From NCBI RefSeq assembly GCF_003952505.1, contig NZ_CP034450.1:5084001-5148000 (forward strand): a DNA stretch of 64,000 nucleotides. Direction: 5' to 3'. The DNA comes from Mesorhizobium sp. M4B.F.Ca.ET.058.02.1.1 (GTDB taxonomy: Bacteria; Pseudomonadota; Alphaproteobacteria; Rhizobiales; Rhizobiaceae). Made by a program: the position numbers and the translations under genes. Positions 1-9,801 of this stretch are shown piece by piece; the first letter of the stretch is position 1, and each line of letters starts with the position of its first letter. The notes beneath the pieces are model-generated. The model was not told where the DNA came from, did not search any database, and saw only the letters and a list, made by a program, of their open reading frames with translations.

Positions 1-738
1 GAGCCGCCAGTGGTCGAAGCGGCGCCGCCGCCGGTCGCCTACGAGCAGCCGGTCGAAGTCGGCGGCTGGTACATCCGCGGCGATATCGACTATCACTGGT
101 CGAATTTGGGTAGCATCGACTACATCACGTACGGGCCGCCGCCCGGCACCAACGATTTCGATTTCGGCGACCTAAAGGGCGGGTTCTCGCTCGGCGGCGG
201 CGTCGGTTATAAGGTCAATGACTACTTCCGCACTGATCTAACTGCCGATTACTGGTTCAAGTCAGACTTCAACGGCCAGACCTCGGATCTCGTCACGACA
301 TCGACCGAGGTTTCGAAGATGAGCGCCTTCCTTCTGCTGGCTAACGCGTATGCCGATCTCGGCACCTATCACGGGATCACGCCTTATGTCGGCGCCGGCA
401 TCGGCGGCGCGCGTATCAAGTGGGACACGGTCCGCGATCCGAACACCACCGAGACCAACCCCGGGTCGACCAACTGGCGTTTTGCCTACGCGCTCATGGC
501 GGGCGCTTCCTATTGCTTGACCGACAAGATCATCTTTGACGCGGGCTACCGCTTCAGCCACATCCAGGGCGGCCGCATGTTCGAGTTTGATACGACTAGC
601 TCGGGTCCTGGCTTCGACCACGGCATAAGCACGCACGAGGTACGCGGCGGTCTGCGCTATCAGTTCGGCGGCAACAATGGGTGCGCAGCGCCGGTAGTGG
701 CCTATCAGCCTGAGCCGGAGCCGATCTACACCAAATAA
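1..738 (+). CDS. Outer membrane beta-barrel protein, 5' end outside window
   Basis: The reading frame is open to the left edge, so the N-terminus and signal peptide are missing. At least 245 residues remain. The visible part starts with a Pro/Val-rich linker (VEAAPPPVAYEQP) followed by a barrel whose strands alternate aromatic and polar residues (GGWYIRGDIDYHW, LRYQFGG). It ends in a short proline-rich tail. It is a paralogue of the next gene: both share GWY(I/L)RGDI, a (V/N)DYFR block and ADLGTY..(I/F)TPY(V/L)G. The family is a rhizobial surface-exposed 8-strand-type porin-like barrel (Omp25/RopB-like fold). The substrate, if any, is unknown. A strong terminator follows. Confidence 0.8.
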   Translation, partial: EPPVVEAAPPPVAYEQPVEVGGWYIRGDIDYHWSNLGSIDYITYGPPPGTNDFDFGDLKGGFSLGGGVGYKVNDYFRTDLTADYWFKSDFNGQTSDLVTTSTEVSKMSAFLLLANAYADLGTYHGITPYVGAGIGGARIKWDTVRDPNTTETNPGSTNWRFAYALMAGASYCLTDKIIFDAGYRFSHIQGGRMFEFDTTSSGPGFDHGISTHEVRGGLRYQFGGNNGCAAPVVAYQPEPEPIYTK

Positions 739-763
739 GCTCTTCGAGATCCGAGAGTTCCTC

Positions 764-790
764 AACCGCCCGGCTTTTCGCCGGGCGGTT
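764..790 (+). terminator. Rho-independent terminator after first OMP gene
   Basis: A 10-bp GC-rich stem (AACCGCCCGG at 764-773 pairing with 781-790) closes a short CTTTTCG loop and is followed by TTCTG. It lies 26 bases after the stop codon. Confidence 0.85.
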
Positions 791-855
791 TTCTGTTTGA
801 GCTATTTGCCCGAACGAAAACTCTTCGCGATCAATTCGCTAACCGTCTGTTATCC

Positions 856-883
856 TTAACCGGCACTTAACCACTATGGTTAA
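856..883 (+). promoter_or_regulatory. CtrA-type binding site with overlapping palindrome upstream of OMP gene
   Basis: TTAA at 856-859 and TTAA at 867-870 are separated by exactly 7 bases, giving the alphaproteobacterial CtrA consensus TTAA-N7-TTAA. The second half-site is also the left arm of a perfect palindrome (TTAACCA, CTA, TGGTTAA, 867-883). The site is 60-90 bp upstream of the OMP start at 944. The pattern is seen directly; cell-cycle control by CtrA is inferred. Confidence 0.55.
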
Positions 884-943
884 CAATGCTCCTTGAAAAA
901 CGGTGCTGCGCTGCGGCGCGCGCCAAGTTCGGGAGCCGGGGAC

Positions 944-1822
944 ATGGTATTCAAATCGCGTATAGCGCTGGCGCTGGCCGCCATCGTGCTGATGCCGGTG
1001 ACGCAGGCGCTGCCGGCCGACTACGATCCGCCGATCTATGTCGACCAGGCGCCGGACTACGTGCCGGTCGAGGTCGGCTCGGGATGGTACCTGCGCGGCG
1101 ATATCGGCTACGCCTTCAACAAGCCCTACGACTTCTCGGAGTCGCCAACCGGCGTCATCACCGATGTCAGCGCGCTGTCCGCATCCGTCGGCATGGGTTA
1201 CCACTTCAACGACTACTTCCGCGGCGAGCTGAATTTTGGCCTGCTGCCGACGAGCAAGTTCGACAACCAGTATGTCACCACCTGCGAGGGCACCGAGACG
1301 ACGACCGTGACCGACAACACTTCGGGCACCATCGTCAGCCAGGTGTCTGGGCCCAGCACCCGGTCCTGTAACGGCTCGGACTATACGCGCAACAAGGCCT
1401 ATGACGTCATGGCCAGCGCCTTCGTCGATCTCGGCACCTATGTCGGCTTCACCCCTTATCTCGGCGGTGGCGTGGGGCTGGCCTACAGCACCTACACGCT
1501 GGCCCAGGGCGCCAGGGACTGCGAGAACGACTCGACCTCGGTTGTTGGCGGCGGCAACACTACGACGACCAGCTTCAGCTGCTTTGATTCGAGCGTCTAT
1601 GACGGCACGGTCACGCGCGAAAGGCAGTTCAACATGGCCTATATGCTTGGCGCCGGCTTCGCCTACCAGGTCAGCAAGAATGTCGCGCTCGATTTCGGCT
1701 ACGAATATGTATCGGTGCCGGGGCTGAAGTACGCGACCATCGACAACGTCGGCACGCCGACGATCCACAAGGGCATCGACTATCAGCAGGTCAAGGTCGG
1801 GCTGCGTTACGATCTCTGGTGA
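944..1822 (+). CDS. Outer membrane beta-barrel protein
   Basis: 292 residues. The start at 944 is preferred over an in-frame ATG at 893 because it begins a clean Sec signal peptide (MVFKSRIALALAAIVLMPV, cleavage near TQA/LP). The mature part opens with a short Asp/Pro-rich linker (ADYDPPIYVDQAPDYVPVEV), then GWYLRGDIGYAFNK and alternating barrel strands ending in LRYDLW, whose terminal aromatic residue is typical for BAM-dependent barrels. Two long Thr/Ser/Asn-rich loops each carry a Cys pair, which could form extracellular loop disulfides. It is a tandem paralogue of the preceding gene, with its own promoter region carrying the CtrA-like site. Role inferred: outer-membrane surface protein. 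Confidence 0.85.
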   Translation: MVFKSRIALALAAIVLMPVTQALPADYDPPIYVDQAPDYVPVEVGSGWYLRGDIGYAFNKPYDFSESPTGVITDVSALSASVGMGYHFNDYFRGELNFGLLPTSKFDNQYVTTCEGTETTTVTDNTSGTIVSQVSGPSTRSCNGSDYTRNKAYDVMASAFVDLGTYVGFTPYLGGGVGLAYSTYTLAQGARDCENDSTSVVGGGNTTTTSFSCFDSSVYDGTVTRERQFNMAYMLGAGFAYQVSKNVALDFGYEYVSVPGLKYATIDNVGTPTIHKGIDYQQVKVGLRYDLW

Positions 1823-1959
1823 GGTTCGCATCAGCAAGGACAAGCGCCATGGCGGGTCATGTGATCCGCCATTTGCTTTTGCCATCACCACCGGCCGCTG
1901 CGATGCGAATATCCCGTCAGCGACAAAAACTTTGCTCTTGACGCCGGAAGCCTGAACGC

Positions 1960-2022
1960 ATATCGCCGTCCGTGGGCCACCCCTCCCCAACGAGGGGCCA
2001 CTATCTGGAAGGATAGACCACG
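1960..2022 (+). ncRNA. serC-type leader RNA (putative serC motif)
   Basis: Two adjacent hairpins sit directly in front of serC. The first has an outer stem GTGG/CCAC (1972-1975 with 1998-2001) and an inner stem CCCCTC/GAGGGG (1980-1985 with 1992-1997). The second is CTATC/GATAG (2001-2005 with 2012-2016), and its loop and 3' arm hold the Shine-Dalgarno sequence GGAAGG, so folding would sequester the ribosome-binding site. The serC RNA motif is a known conserved alphaproteobacterial structure upstream of serC-serA operons. The match is made by position and architecture, not by a covariance search. Its ligand, if any, is unknown to me. Confidence 0.65.
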
Positions 2023-3198
2023 ATGACGACGCTTACGAAGCCCGGACTCCGTCCGGCAAACCCCAATTTCTCCTCAGGTCCTTGCGCAAAACGCCCCGGC
2101 TGGTCGGTCGAGGCGCTGACCAAGGCTCCGCTCGGACGCTCGCATCGCGCCAAGATCGGCAAGAGCAAGCTCGAGCAGGCGATCGAGCTGACGCGCGAGA
2201 TCCTCAAGGTTCCCACCGGCTACCGCATCGGCATCGTGCCGGCGTCCGACACCGGCGCGGTCGAGATGGCGCTGTGGTCGCTGCTCGGCGAGCGCGGCGT
2301 CGACATGGTCGCCTGGGAGAGCTTCGGCTCCGGCTGGGTGACCGATGTGGTCAAGCAGCTGAAGCTCGCCGACGTGCGCAGGTTCGAGGCCAGCTATGGC
2401 GCGCTTCCGGATCTGGCCAAGGTCGATTTCGACCGCGACGTCGTCTTCACCTGGAACGGCACCACATCGGGCGTGCGGGTTCCGAACGGCGATTTCATTC
2501 CTGCCGACCGGAAGGGCCTGACGATATGTGACGCGACGTCGGCCGCCTTCGCGCAAAGGCTCGACTTCGAAAAACTCGATGTCGTCACCTTCTCCTGGCA
2601 GAAGGTGCTGGGCGGCGAGGGCGCGCATGGCATGCTGATTCTGTCGCCGCGCGCCGTCGAGCGGCTGGAGACATACAAGCCTGCATGGCCGCTGCCGAAA
2701 ATTTTCCGCCTCACCTCGGGCGGCAAGCTGATCGAAGGCATCTTCAAGGGCGAGACGATCAACACGCCGTCGATGCTGTGCGTCGAGGACTATCTCGACG
2801 CGCTTCATTGGGCGAAGTCGATCGGCGGCCTTGACGCCCTGATCGCCCGCGCCGACGCCAATGCGGCGGTGCTCGACCGTTTCGTCGCCACCTCGTCATG
2901 GCTTGGCCATCTCGCCGCCGATCCGGCGACGCGCTCGAACACATCGGTCTGCCTGTCCTTCACCGATCCGCAAGTCGCGGCGCTCGACGCCGACGGGCAG
3001 GCGGCTTTCGCCAAGGCGCTGGTCTCGGCGCTCGACAAGGAAGGTGTGGCCTACGACATCGGCGCCTACCGCGACGCACCGCCCGGCCTGCGCATCTGGT
3101 GCGGCGCGACTGTCGAGACCTCCGATCTCGAGGCGCTGCTGCCCTGGCTCGACTGGGCTTTTGCCGCGCAAAAGGCGTCGCTGAAGGCAGCTGCCTGA
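2023..3198 (+). CDS. serC: Phosphoserine aminotransferase
   Basis: 391 residues. It converts 3-phosphohydroxypyruvate and glutamate to phosphoserine and 2-oxoglutarate (serine and PLP synthesis). It is a fold-type I PLP enzyme: the Schiff-base lysine is K194 in [13 protein letters not shown], with the pyridine-nitrogen aspartate D170 in ICDATSAAF. The length and the [15 protein letters not shown] opening match the alphaproteobacterial SerC class. The start has GGAAGG 9-14 bases upstream, inside the second hairpin of the leader RNA. serA follows 67 bases downstream on the same strand, so the two likely form one operon covering the first two serine-biosynthesis steps. Confidence 0.96.
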   Translation: MTTLTKPGLRPANPNFSSGPCAKRPGWSVEALTKAPLGRSHRAKIGKSKLEQAIELTREILKVPTGYRIGIVPASDTGAVEMALWSLLGERGVDMVAWESFGSGWVTDVVKQLKLADVRRFEASYGALPDLAKVDFDRDVVFTWNGTTSGVRVPNGDFIPADRKGLTICDATSAAFAQRLDFEKLDVVTFSWQKVLGGEGAHGMLILSPRAVERLETYKPAWPLPKIFRLTSGGKLIEGIFKGETINTPSMLCVEDYLDALHWAKSIGGLDALIARADANAAVLDRFVATSSWLGHLAADPATRSNTSVCLSFTDPQVAALDADGQAAFAKALVSALDKEGVAYDIGAYRDAPPGLRIWCGATVETSDLEALLPWLDWAFAAQKASLKAAA

Positions 3199-3265
3199 GT
3201 TTCCCGTGGCGGCCATCGGGGCCGCCCATTTCCAAACGGATCAATCCCTTTCGAAGGAGGCCGCC

Positions 3266-4867
3266 ATGGCGCCCCGCGTTCTCGTCTCAGACAAACTTTC
3301 CACCACTGCTGTGCAGATCTTCAAAGACCGCGGCATCGAGGTCGACTATCTGCCCGACCTCGGCAAGGACAAGGAAAAGCTGCTCGAAGTCATTGGCCAG
3401 TATGACGGCCTCGCCATCCGCTCGGCCACCAAGGTCACCGAAAAGCTGATCAACGCCGCCACCAGGCTCAAGGTTGTCGGCCGCGCTGGCATCGGCGTCG
3501 ATAATGTCGACATCCCGGCGGCAAGCCGCAAGGGCATCATCGTGATGAACACGCCCTTCGGCAATTCGATCACCACCGCCGAGCATGCTGTCGCCATGAT
3601 CTTCGCCCTTGCCCGCCAGATTCCGGAAGCGAACGCCTCGACGCATGCCGGCAAGTGGGAAAAGAACCGCTTCATGGGCATCGAGATCACCAGCAAGACG
3701 CTCGGTGTCATCGGCTGCGGCAATATCGGTTCGATCGTCGCCACCCGCGGCGTCGGGCTCAAGATGCATGTTATCGCCTTCGACCCGTTCCTGTCTGACA
3801 GCCGCGCCGAGGAGCTCGGCGTCGAGAAGGTCGAGCTCGACGAGCTCTTCGCCCGCGCCGATTTCATCACGTTGCACACGCCGCTGACCGACAAGACGCG
3901 CAACATCATCGACGCCGCCGCGATCGCCAAGATGAAGACAGGCGTACGCATCATCAACTGCGCGCGCGGCGGGCTGATCGTCGAGGCCGATCTGGTCGCG
4001 GCACTGAAGAGCGGCAAGGTGGCGGGCGCCGGCATCGACGTGTTCGAGGTCGAACCGGCGGAGAACAACGAACTGTTCGGGATGGAGAATGTCGTGGCGA
4101 CGCCGCATCTCGGCGCCTCCACCGCCGAGGCACAGGAGAATGTGGCGCTGCAGGTGGCAGAGCAGATGTCCGACTACCTGCTCAAGGGCGCCGTCTCCAA
4201 CGCCATCAACATGCCCTCGATCACCGCCGAGGAGGCGCCGCGGCTGAAGCCCTTCGTCAAGCTCGCCGAAGTGCTCGGCGCCTTCGTCGGCCAGGTCACC
4301 GAGGATCCGATCAAGGAGGTCGAGATCCTGTTCGACGGCTCGACCGCGACCATGAACACGCGTGCCCTGATCAGCGCGACCCTTGCCGGTCTGATCCGGC
4401 CGCAGGTCTCCGACGTCAACATGGTGTCGGCGCCGATCATGGTGAAGGAACGCGGCATCATCGTCGCCGAGGTCAAGCGCGACAAGTCTGGCGTGTTCGA
4501 CGGCTACATCAAGCTGACGGTCACCACCGAGCACAGGACGCGCTCGATCGCCGGCACCTGCTTTTCGGACGGCAAGCCGCGCTTCATCCAGATCAAAGGC
4601 ATCAATCTCGACGCCGAAGTCGGCCAGCACATGCTTTATACGACCAACGCCGACGCGCCCGGCATCATCGGCCTGCTCGGCACCGTCTGCGGCGAGAACG
4701 GCGTCAACATCGCCAACTTCCAGCTCGGCCGCAACCGGCCGGGTGGCGATGCCATCGCGCTGCTCTATCTCGACGCGCCGTTCCCCGAAAATGTGCTCGA
4801 TCAGCTGCGGGCGCACAAGTCGATCGACTCGGCCAAGCCGCTGCACTTCGACGTCGGCGTAGCCTGA
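3266..4867 (+). CDS. serA: D-3-phosphoglycerate dehydrogenase
   Basis: 533 residues. It oxidises 3-phosphoglycerate to 3-phosphohydroxypyruvate with NAD, the committed step of serine synthesis. The start at 3266 has a strong GAAGGAGG ribosome-binding site 5 bases upstream; an in-frame ATG at 3206 has none. Domains in order: substrate-binding domain (1-95), Rossmann NAD domain with VIGCGNIG (about 148-155), catalytic Arg/Glu/His region ending in HLGAST (about 277-282), then the long intervening domain and a C-terminal ACT domain (about 455-533). This is the long, ACT-containing form. It lies downstream of serC and ends in a 16-bp terminator-like hairpin. Confidence 0.97.
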   Translation: MAPRVLVSDKLSTTAVQIFKDRGIEVDYLPDLGKDKEKLLEVIGQYDGLAIRSATKVTEKLINAATRLKVVGRAGIGVDNVDIPAASRKGIIVMNTPFGNSITTAEHAVAMIFALARQIPEANASTHAGKWEKNRFMGIEITSKTLGVIGCGNIGSIVATRGVGLKMHVIAFDPFLSDSRAEELGVEKVELDELFARADFITLHTPLTDKTRNIIDAAAIAKMKTGVRIINCARGGLIVEADLVAALKSGKVAGAGIDVFEVEPAENNELFGMENVVATPHLGASTAEAQENVALQVAEQMSDYLLKGAVSNAINMPSITAEEAPRLKPFVKLAEVLGAFVGQVTEDPIKEVEILFDGSTATMNTRALISATLAGLIRPQVSDVNMVSAPIMVKERGIIVAEVKRDKSGVFDGYIKLTVTTEHRTRSIAGTCFSDGKPRFIQIKGINLDAEVGQHMLYTTNADAPGIIGLLGTVCGENGVNIANFQLGRNRPGGDAIALLYLDAPFPENVLDQLRAHKSIDSAKPLHFDVGVA

Positions 4868-4887
4868 AGCCCGTCCTGCCGATTTGC

Positions 4888-4928
4888 ATGACAGCGCCGC
4901 GCGTGCGATAGCCGCGCGGCGCTGTCAT
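4888..4928 (+). terminator. Long hairpin after serA
   Basis: A perfect 16-bp inverted repeat (4888-4903 with 4913-4928) closes a 9-base loop, 20 bases after the serA stop. No T-run follows, so it may act as an mRNA 3'-end stabiliser or a Rho-assisted terminator rather than a classic intrinsic one. Confidence 0.6.
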
Positions 4929-5135
4929 TCGTGCCAGGCGTCGGCGCCGGAAAGTGCCTGGGAGGAATGCCGGCGTAATCGCGCCCTGCTCGCCTCGGCA
5001 AATCGCGCGAAAGGCGAAAAATGTTATGCCCCGGGCGGCGTTCGGCGGCAAAGAATGGTCGCGTCGGTCCGCTCTTGACGCTATAGAGGCCTGTCGTTTT
5101 CAAGCCGCCAGTCGGCATTTCAAGGGAAAAGCAAC

Positions 5136-6434
<1,299 letters not shown>

Positions 6435-6508
6435 TTTCTCAGCCTTTCCGGGCTCAGCGGCTGATTTGCGGGGGCCGGCCCAGGAACAAAATGCGGGTCC
6501 ACTGAAGC

Positions 6509-8182
6509 ATGGCAGATTTCATCACCGTTCTGAAAAAGACGATCGACGGTCTCAGCGAAAACACGCCCGAGATGCGCTCGAAAGTCTATGACAAGGCGCG
6601 GGCGACAATCGCCAAGAAGCTTGCGGATCACGTCCCGCCTTTGGCGCCGTCGGTTGCCGATCAGCAGAAGCGCACGCTGGAGGATGCGATTTCCAACGTC
6701 GAGCGTGGTTATGCCAAAAGCCAGCCGGCGGTCGATCCGCTGGCCGAGCTGGAGCACATCTTCTCCTCGATCGATCGCAACAAGAACCAGCCGAGCCATG
6801 TGCGGCAGCCTGTCGTTGCCAAAGCCGAGCCTGCCAGGCCTGAGCCCGCCAAGCCGGAGCCTTTCCGGCCGGCTGCGCCAGTCGCCAAGGCGGAGCCAAG
6901 CTGGCAGAAGGCGCCGCAAACGCCTCCGCCATTCGAGACCGATGCCCGCCTGCCGGGCATGGACGCCTCGATGCCGAACGACCAGAATGACGTCTTTGTC
7001 AGTGAGGAAGAACCGGCGGCGGCCGACACGTTCCAGCGGCTGCGCCCTGCGGTGCGCAAACGCAGCTATGGCGGGCTGATCGCCGCTGCCGCCGCCGTCC
7101 TGGTGATCGGCGGTGGCGGCTATGGCATCTGGCTGAACAAGGACGCGTTCGGCTCCATGCTCGGCCTTGGCGGGAGCAAGACCGTCACCACGGAGCCGCT
7201 GGTGAAGCCGGCTCCGGCCAAGCCGGCGGCCGACGTCGCGGCAACACCGCCGGCGGCGGCCACCGGCGAAACGGCCGAAGCGACCAAATTCACCCAGCGC
7301 CTGACGCCGGAGGGCAAGGAGACCGATCCCGGCCCCGCCGGCGGGCAAAGCGGCATTGGCGAAGGCGAATCCGTCGCCGCGCTGACGACGCCGCCACCGG
7401 CTGCGCCCGTGGTGCCGGCGCCGACCAGCCCGCCGGCGGCGGCAACCGGCGCTCCCGCAGCTCCCGCGCCCGGGGCGGCAACACCGCCGGCAGATGGCGC
7501 CACACCCGCAACGCCGGCAGATGCGGCCGCGACGCCGCCGGTACCGCCCGCTGGCGCACAGCCAGCCGCGCCGGCCACCGGCGCCGCACCGTCGACACCG
7601 GCGGCAGCGCCGGTTGAAACCGCGCTGCCGGTCGGCCAGAAGGCGATCTTCTACGAGGAACGCACCAGCACCCAGCAGGGCTCGGCCGAGCCGGGCAACA
7701 TCGTCTGGTCGCTGGTGCAGGAATCGCCGGGCGGCGATCTGCCGCCGGAACCGGCGATCCGCGCCGAGGCGACGATACCGGGCAAGGACATCCAGCTGCG
7801 CATGACGATCAGGCGCAACACAGACCAGACGCTGCCGGCCAGCCACATCATCGAGATGATCTTCCTCACGCCGGAAGGATTTGACGGCGGCGGCGTCGAC
7901 AACATCCTGCGCATCGCCATGAAGAGTTCCGAACAGGATGCCGGCAGCCCGCTGATCGGCATCCCGGCCAAGATCGCCGACGGCTTTTTCCTCGTCGCGC
8001 TCAACGACACCAAGGCCGATGAGGACGCCAATCTGACGCTGCTCAGGGGCCAGGACTGGATCGATGTGCCGGTCGTCTACAAGACCGGGCGGCGCGCCCT
8101 GCTCACCATGGAAAAGGGCATCCCCGGCGAGAAGGTGTTCGACGAGGCGCTGAAGGCCTGGCAGGCGAAGACGTCTGGTTGA
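6509..8182 (+). CDS. Uncharacterised Pro/Ala-rich membrane protein
   Basis: 557 residues, family not recognised. Four regions can be seen. A charged N-terminal part (1-100, helical, beginning with a VLKKTIDGL segment) is followed by a Pro/Ala/Lys linker (100-150). A single transmembrane helix lies near 188-208 (GLIAAAAAVLVIGGGGYGIW), preceded by basic residues, so the N-terminus is predicted cytoplasmic. A long Ala/Pro/Thr low-complexity stretch (about 215-370) then leads to a folded C-terminal domain (375-557) with alternating beta-like pattern (AIFYEERT, GNIVWSLVQESPGG). That domain is therefore predicted periplasmic. The architecture suggests a cell-wall-spanning linker carrying a periplasmic domain. 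It starts 75 bases after purA on the same strand. Confidence 0.75.
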   Translation: MADFITVLKKTIDGLSENTPEMRSKVYDKARATIAKKLADHVPPLAPSVADQQKRTLEDAISNVERGYAKSQPAVDPLAELEHIFSSIDRNKNQPSHVRQPVVAKAEPARPEPAKPEPFRPAAPVAKAEPSWQKAPQTPPPFETDARLPGMDASMPNDQNDVFVSEEEPAAADTFQRLRPAVRKRSYGGLIAAAAAVLVIGGGGYGIWLNKDAFGSMLGLGGSKTVTTEPLVKPAPAKPAADVAATPPAAATGETAEATKFTQRLTPEGKETDPGPAGGQSGIGEGESVAALTTPPPAAPVVPAPTSPPAAATGAPAAPAPGAATPPADGATPATPADAAATPPVPPAGAQPAAPATGAAPSTPAAAPVETALPVGQKAIFYEERTSTQQGSAEPGNIVWSLVQESPGGDLPPEPAIRAEATIPGKDIQLRMTIRRNTDQTLPASHIIEMIFLTPEGFDGGGVDNILRIAMKSSEQDAGSPLIGIPAKIADGFFLVALNDTKADEDANLTLLRGQDWIDVPVVYKTGRRALLTMEKGIPGEKVFDEALKAWQAKTSG

Positions 8183-8212
8183 CTCGCAGCGGTGGCTTGA
8201 GGCCCTCGCCGC

Positions 8213-8515
8213 TCAGAACCCCTGGAACGGCATGTCGAGCGCAGCGGCGATCTCGTCGTGAGGCCGCATCAGGTTCAGCCGGCTCGCGCCAAGTTCCGTC
8301 GTCGAAACCGTGGCGAGCAGATGGGTGGCCATCACCAGCTGCGTCCGTTGATCTCAAAGATCGGATGGAGCTTCCGCATTGCAGGCGGCGCCACCGAGAC
8401 GGGCAGAAGTGGGACCACCACCCGTGTCTTGAAGTGATCGAGCAGATCGGATTGAACGTCGAGAGGATAGCCGCCTTCGATGCCGTCTGGCGGCGAATAC
8501 GTCGTAGCGCGCCAT
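8213..8515 (-). pseudogene. ccdB: CcdB-family toxin remnant, two frameshifts
   Basis: Starting from an ATG at 8515 that overlaps the ccdA stop (ATGA), the three reading frames together spell a full-length CcdB. The order is MARYDVFA, then DGIEGGYPLDVQSDLLDHF with TRVVVPLLPVS and LHPIFEING in a second frame, then TQLVMATHLLATVST and a C-terminal ALDMPFQGF back in the original frame. One extra base near 8488-8494 and one missing base near 8344-8346 break the frame. The net length is still 303 bases (101 codons), the normal size for this gyrase-poisoning toxin. As written it cannot make functional toxin. Two sequencing errors are an alternative explanation. Confidence 0.7.
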
Positions 8516-8740
8516 CAGAACTGCCGGTGCTCCTTGAGCGGAACACCATGTGCTTCGACATAGCCGTTCCAGGCGTCCATCGTTGCGCGGTTCTCAAGCT
8601 TCCAGAGCCGCGTCTTTTCGGCTGCCACTGCTTCGGCTATCCCGGCTTCGGCGGCGCGCGAGACGTTCACGTTGAGCCCCTTTGCTTCCTTCATCAACTG
8701 TGAATGAGGCCTCCGCAACATGCGTATTCCATATGCGCAT
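8515..8740 (-). pseudogene. ccdA: CcdA-family antitoxin, probably damaged near the N-terminus
   Basis: The C-terminal two thirds read as a typical CcdA: LNVNVSRAAEAGI, then AEKTRLWKLENRATMDAWN and a terminal YVEAHGVPLKEHRQF. An open frame of 80 codons runs from 8757. Its first 20 residues do not look like the DNA-binding N-terminus, while the neighbouring frame from an ATG at 8740 gives EASFTVD, the expected strand. The change of frame falls at GTTGATG (8692-8698), as if a short deletion between direct repeats removed the joint. The ATGA overlap with ccdB is the usual arrangement. If the 8757 start were used, an intact but N-terminally altered protein is possible. Confidence 0.6.
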
Positions 8741-8840
8741 CCGGGGCACCGCCGCAACGGCTGGGCTGCGCGGGCGGCATGACGAAATTGATGCCATATG
8801 CTAATGTTCGCGAGATCGGTGGGCGAGATCGTGCACGGCG

Positions 8841-9779
8841 ATGACCAATGCGAAGATCAACCTTCGTGAGCTCGGCGAAACCATCCTTCTGACAGATGGC
8901 GGCCTCGAAACGTCGCTCGTCTTCCTGGAAGGGCTCGATCTGCCGTTCTTTGCCGCTTTCCCCCTGCTTGCGACCGATGAGGGCCGAGAGAGGCTCGGGC
9001 GCTATTTCCGTCAATATCTGGATATCGCCGAACAGCGCGGCGTCGGCTTTGTTCTCGACACGCCGACATGGCGCGCCAATCCCGACTGGGCCGGGAAACT
9101 CGGCTACTCGCGCAGTGAGCTGTCGGCCGCGAACCGGCGCGCGGTCACGTGGGCGCGTGCGCTGGCAGCGCCCTATGCGGCGCGTGGGATGCTTGTCCTC
9201 GTGAATGGGGTAGTCGGGCCGCGCGGCGACGGCTACCGGGTCGATGCAGCGATGACGACGGCCGAGGCCGAAACCTATCACAGCGACCAGATCAGAGCGT
9301 TCCGCGATGCCGGCGTCGATATGGTCAGCGCCGTCACCATGACCTATTCGCACGAGGCCGCCGGCATAGCTTGCGCGGCCATGGCATCGGGGCTCCAATC
9401 GGTGATTTCCTTCACCGTCGAGACGGATGGGCGCCTGCCTTCCGGCGAAAGCCTGAAAGACGCCATCGAAACCGTTGACGACGAGACTGACGGCGCCCCG
9501 GCCTATTTCATGATCAACTGCGCGCACCCCAGCCATTTCGATGCGGTTCTTGCCGCCGGCGAAGGCTGGATAGGTCGCATTCGCGGCGTGCGGGCCAACG
9601 CATCCGCCAAGAGCCATGCCGAGCTCGACGCAGCGACCGAACTCGACCCCGGCGATCCGGTCGATTTCGGTCGGCGCTATAGCGCGATGCGCGACCGCTT
9701 CGGTCACATCGCCGTGCTTGGCGGCTGCTGCGGCACGGACAGACGCCATATTGCCGCGATCTGCGACGCCTGTCTGTGA
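8841..9779 (+). CDS. Homocysteine S-methyltransferase family protein
   Basis: 312 residues. This is a (beta/alpha)8 zinc methyltransferase related to BHMT/MmuM, which moves a methyl group from a donor such as S-methylmethionine or betaine to a thiol acceptor. The N-terminal LTDGGLETSL glycine motif and the three zinc-ligand cysteines are present: C227 in INCAHP and C296-C297 in GGCCGT. The true methyl donor cannot be read from sequence. The gene stands alone, separated from the ccd remnants by a 100-base AT-richer gap, and ends 22 bases before the convergent ABC-F gene. Confidence 0.88.
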   Translation: MTNAKINLRELGETILLTDGGLETSLVFLEGLDLPFFAAFPLLATDEGRERLGRYFRQYLDIAEQRGVGFVLDTPTWRANPDWAGKLGYSRSELSAANRRAVTWARALAAPYAARGMLVLVNGVVGPRGDGYRVDAAMTTAEAETYHSDQIRAFRDAGVDMVSAVTMTYSHEAAGIACAAMASGLQSVISFTVETDGRLPSGESLKDAIETVDDETDGAPAYFMINCAHPSHFDAVLAAGEGWIGRIRGVRANASAKSHAELDAATELDPGDPVDFGRRYSAMRDRFGHIAVLGGCCGTDRRHIAAICDACL

Positions 9780-9801
9780 GGGCAGCTAGCGGGAGGAGGG
9801 A

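Noticed and set aside
839..1990. A 383-codon open frame antisense to the OMP gene
   Set aside because: Overlaps the OMP, its promoter and the serC leader; no motifs.
3287..4846. A 519-codon open frame antisense to serA
   Set aside because: Directly opposite a full-length SerA with all motifs; composition is non-protein-like.
8179..8703. A 174-codon plus-strand frame
   Set aside because: Antisense to the ccdAB remnants, with no ribosome site or recognisable domain.
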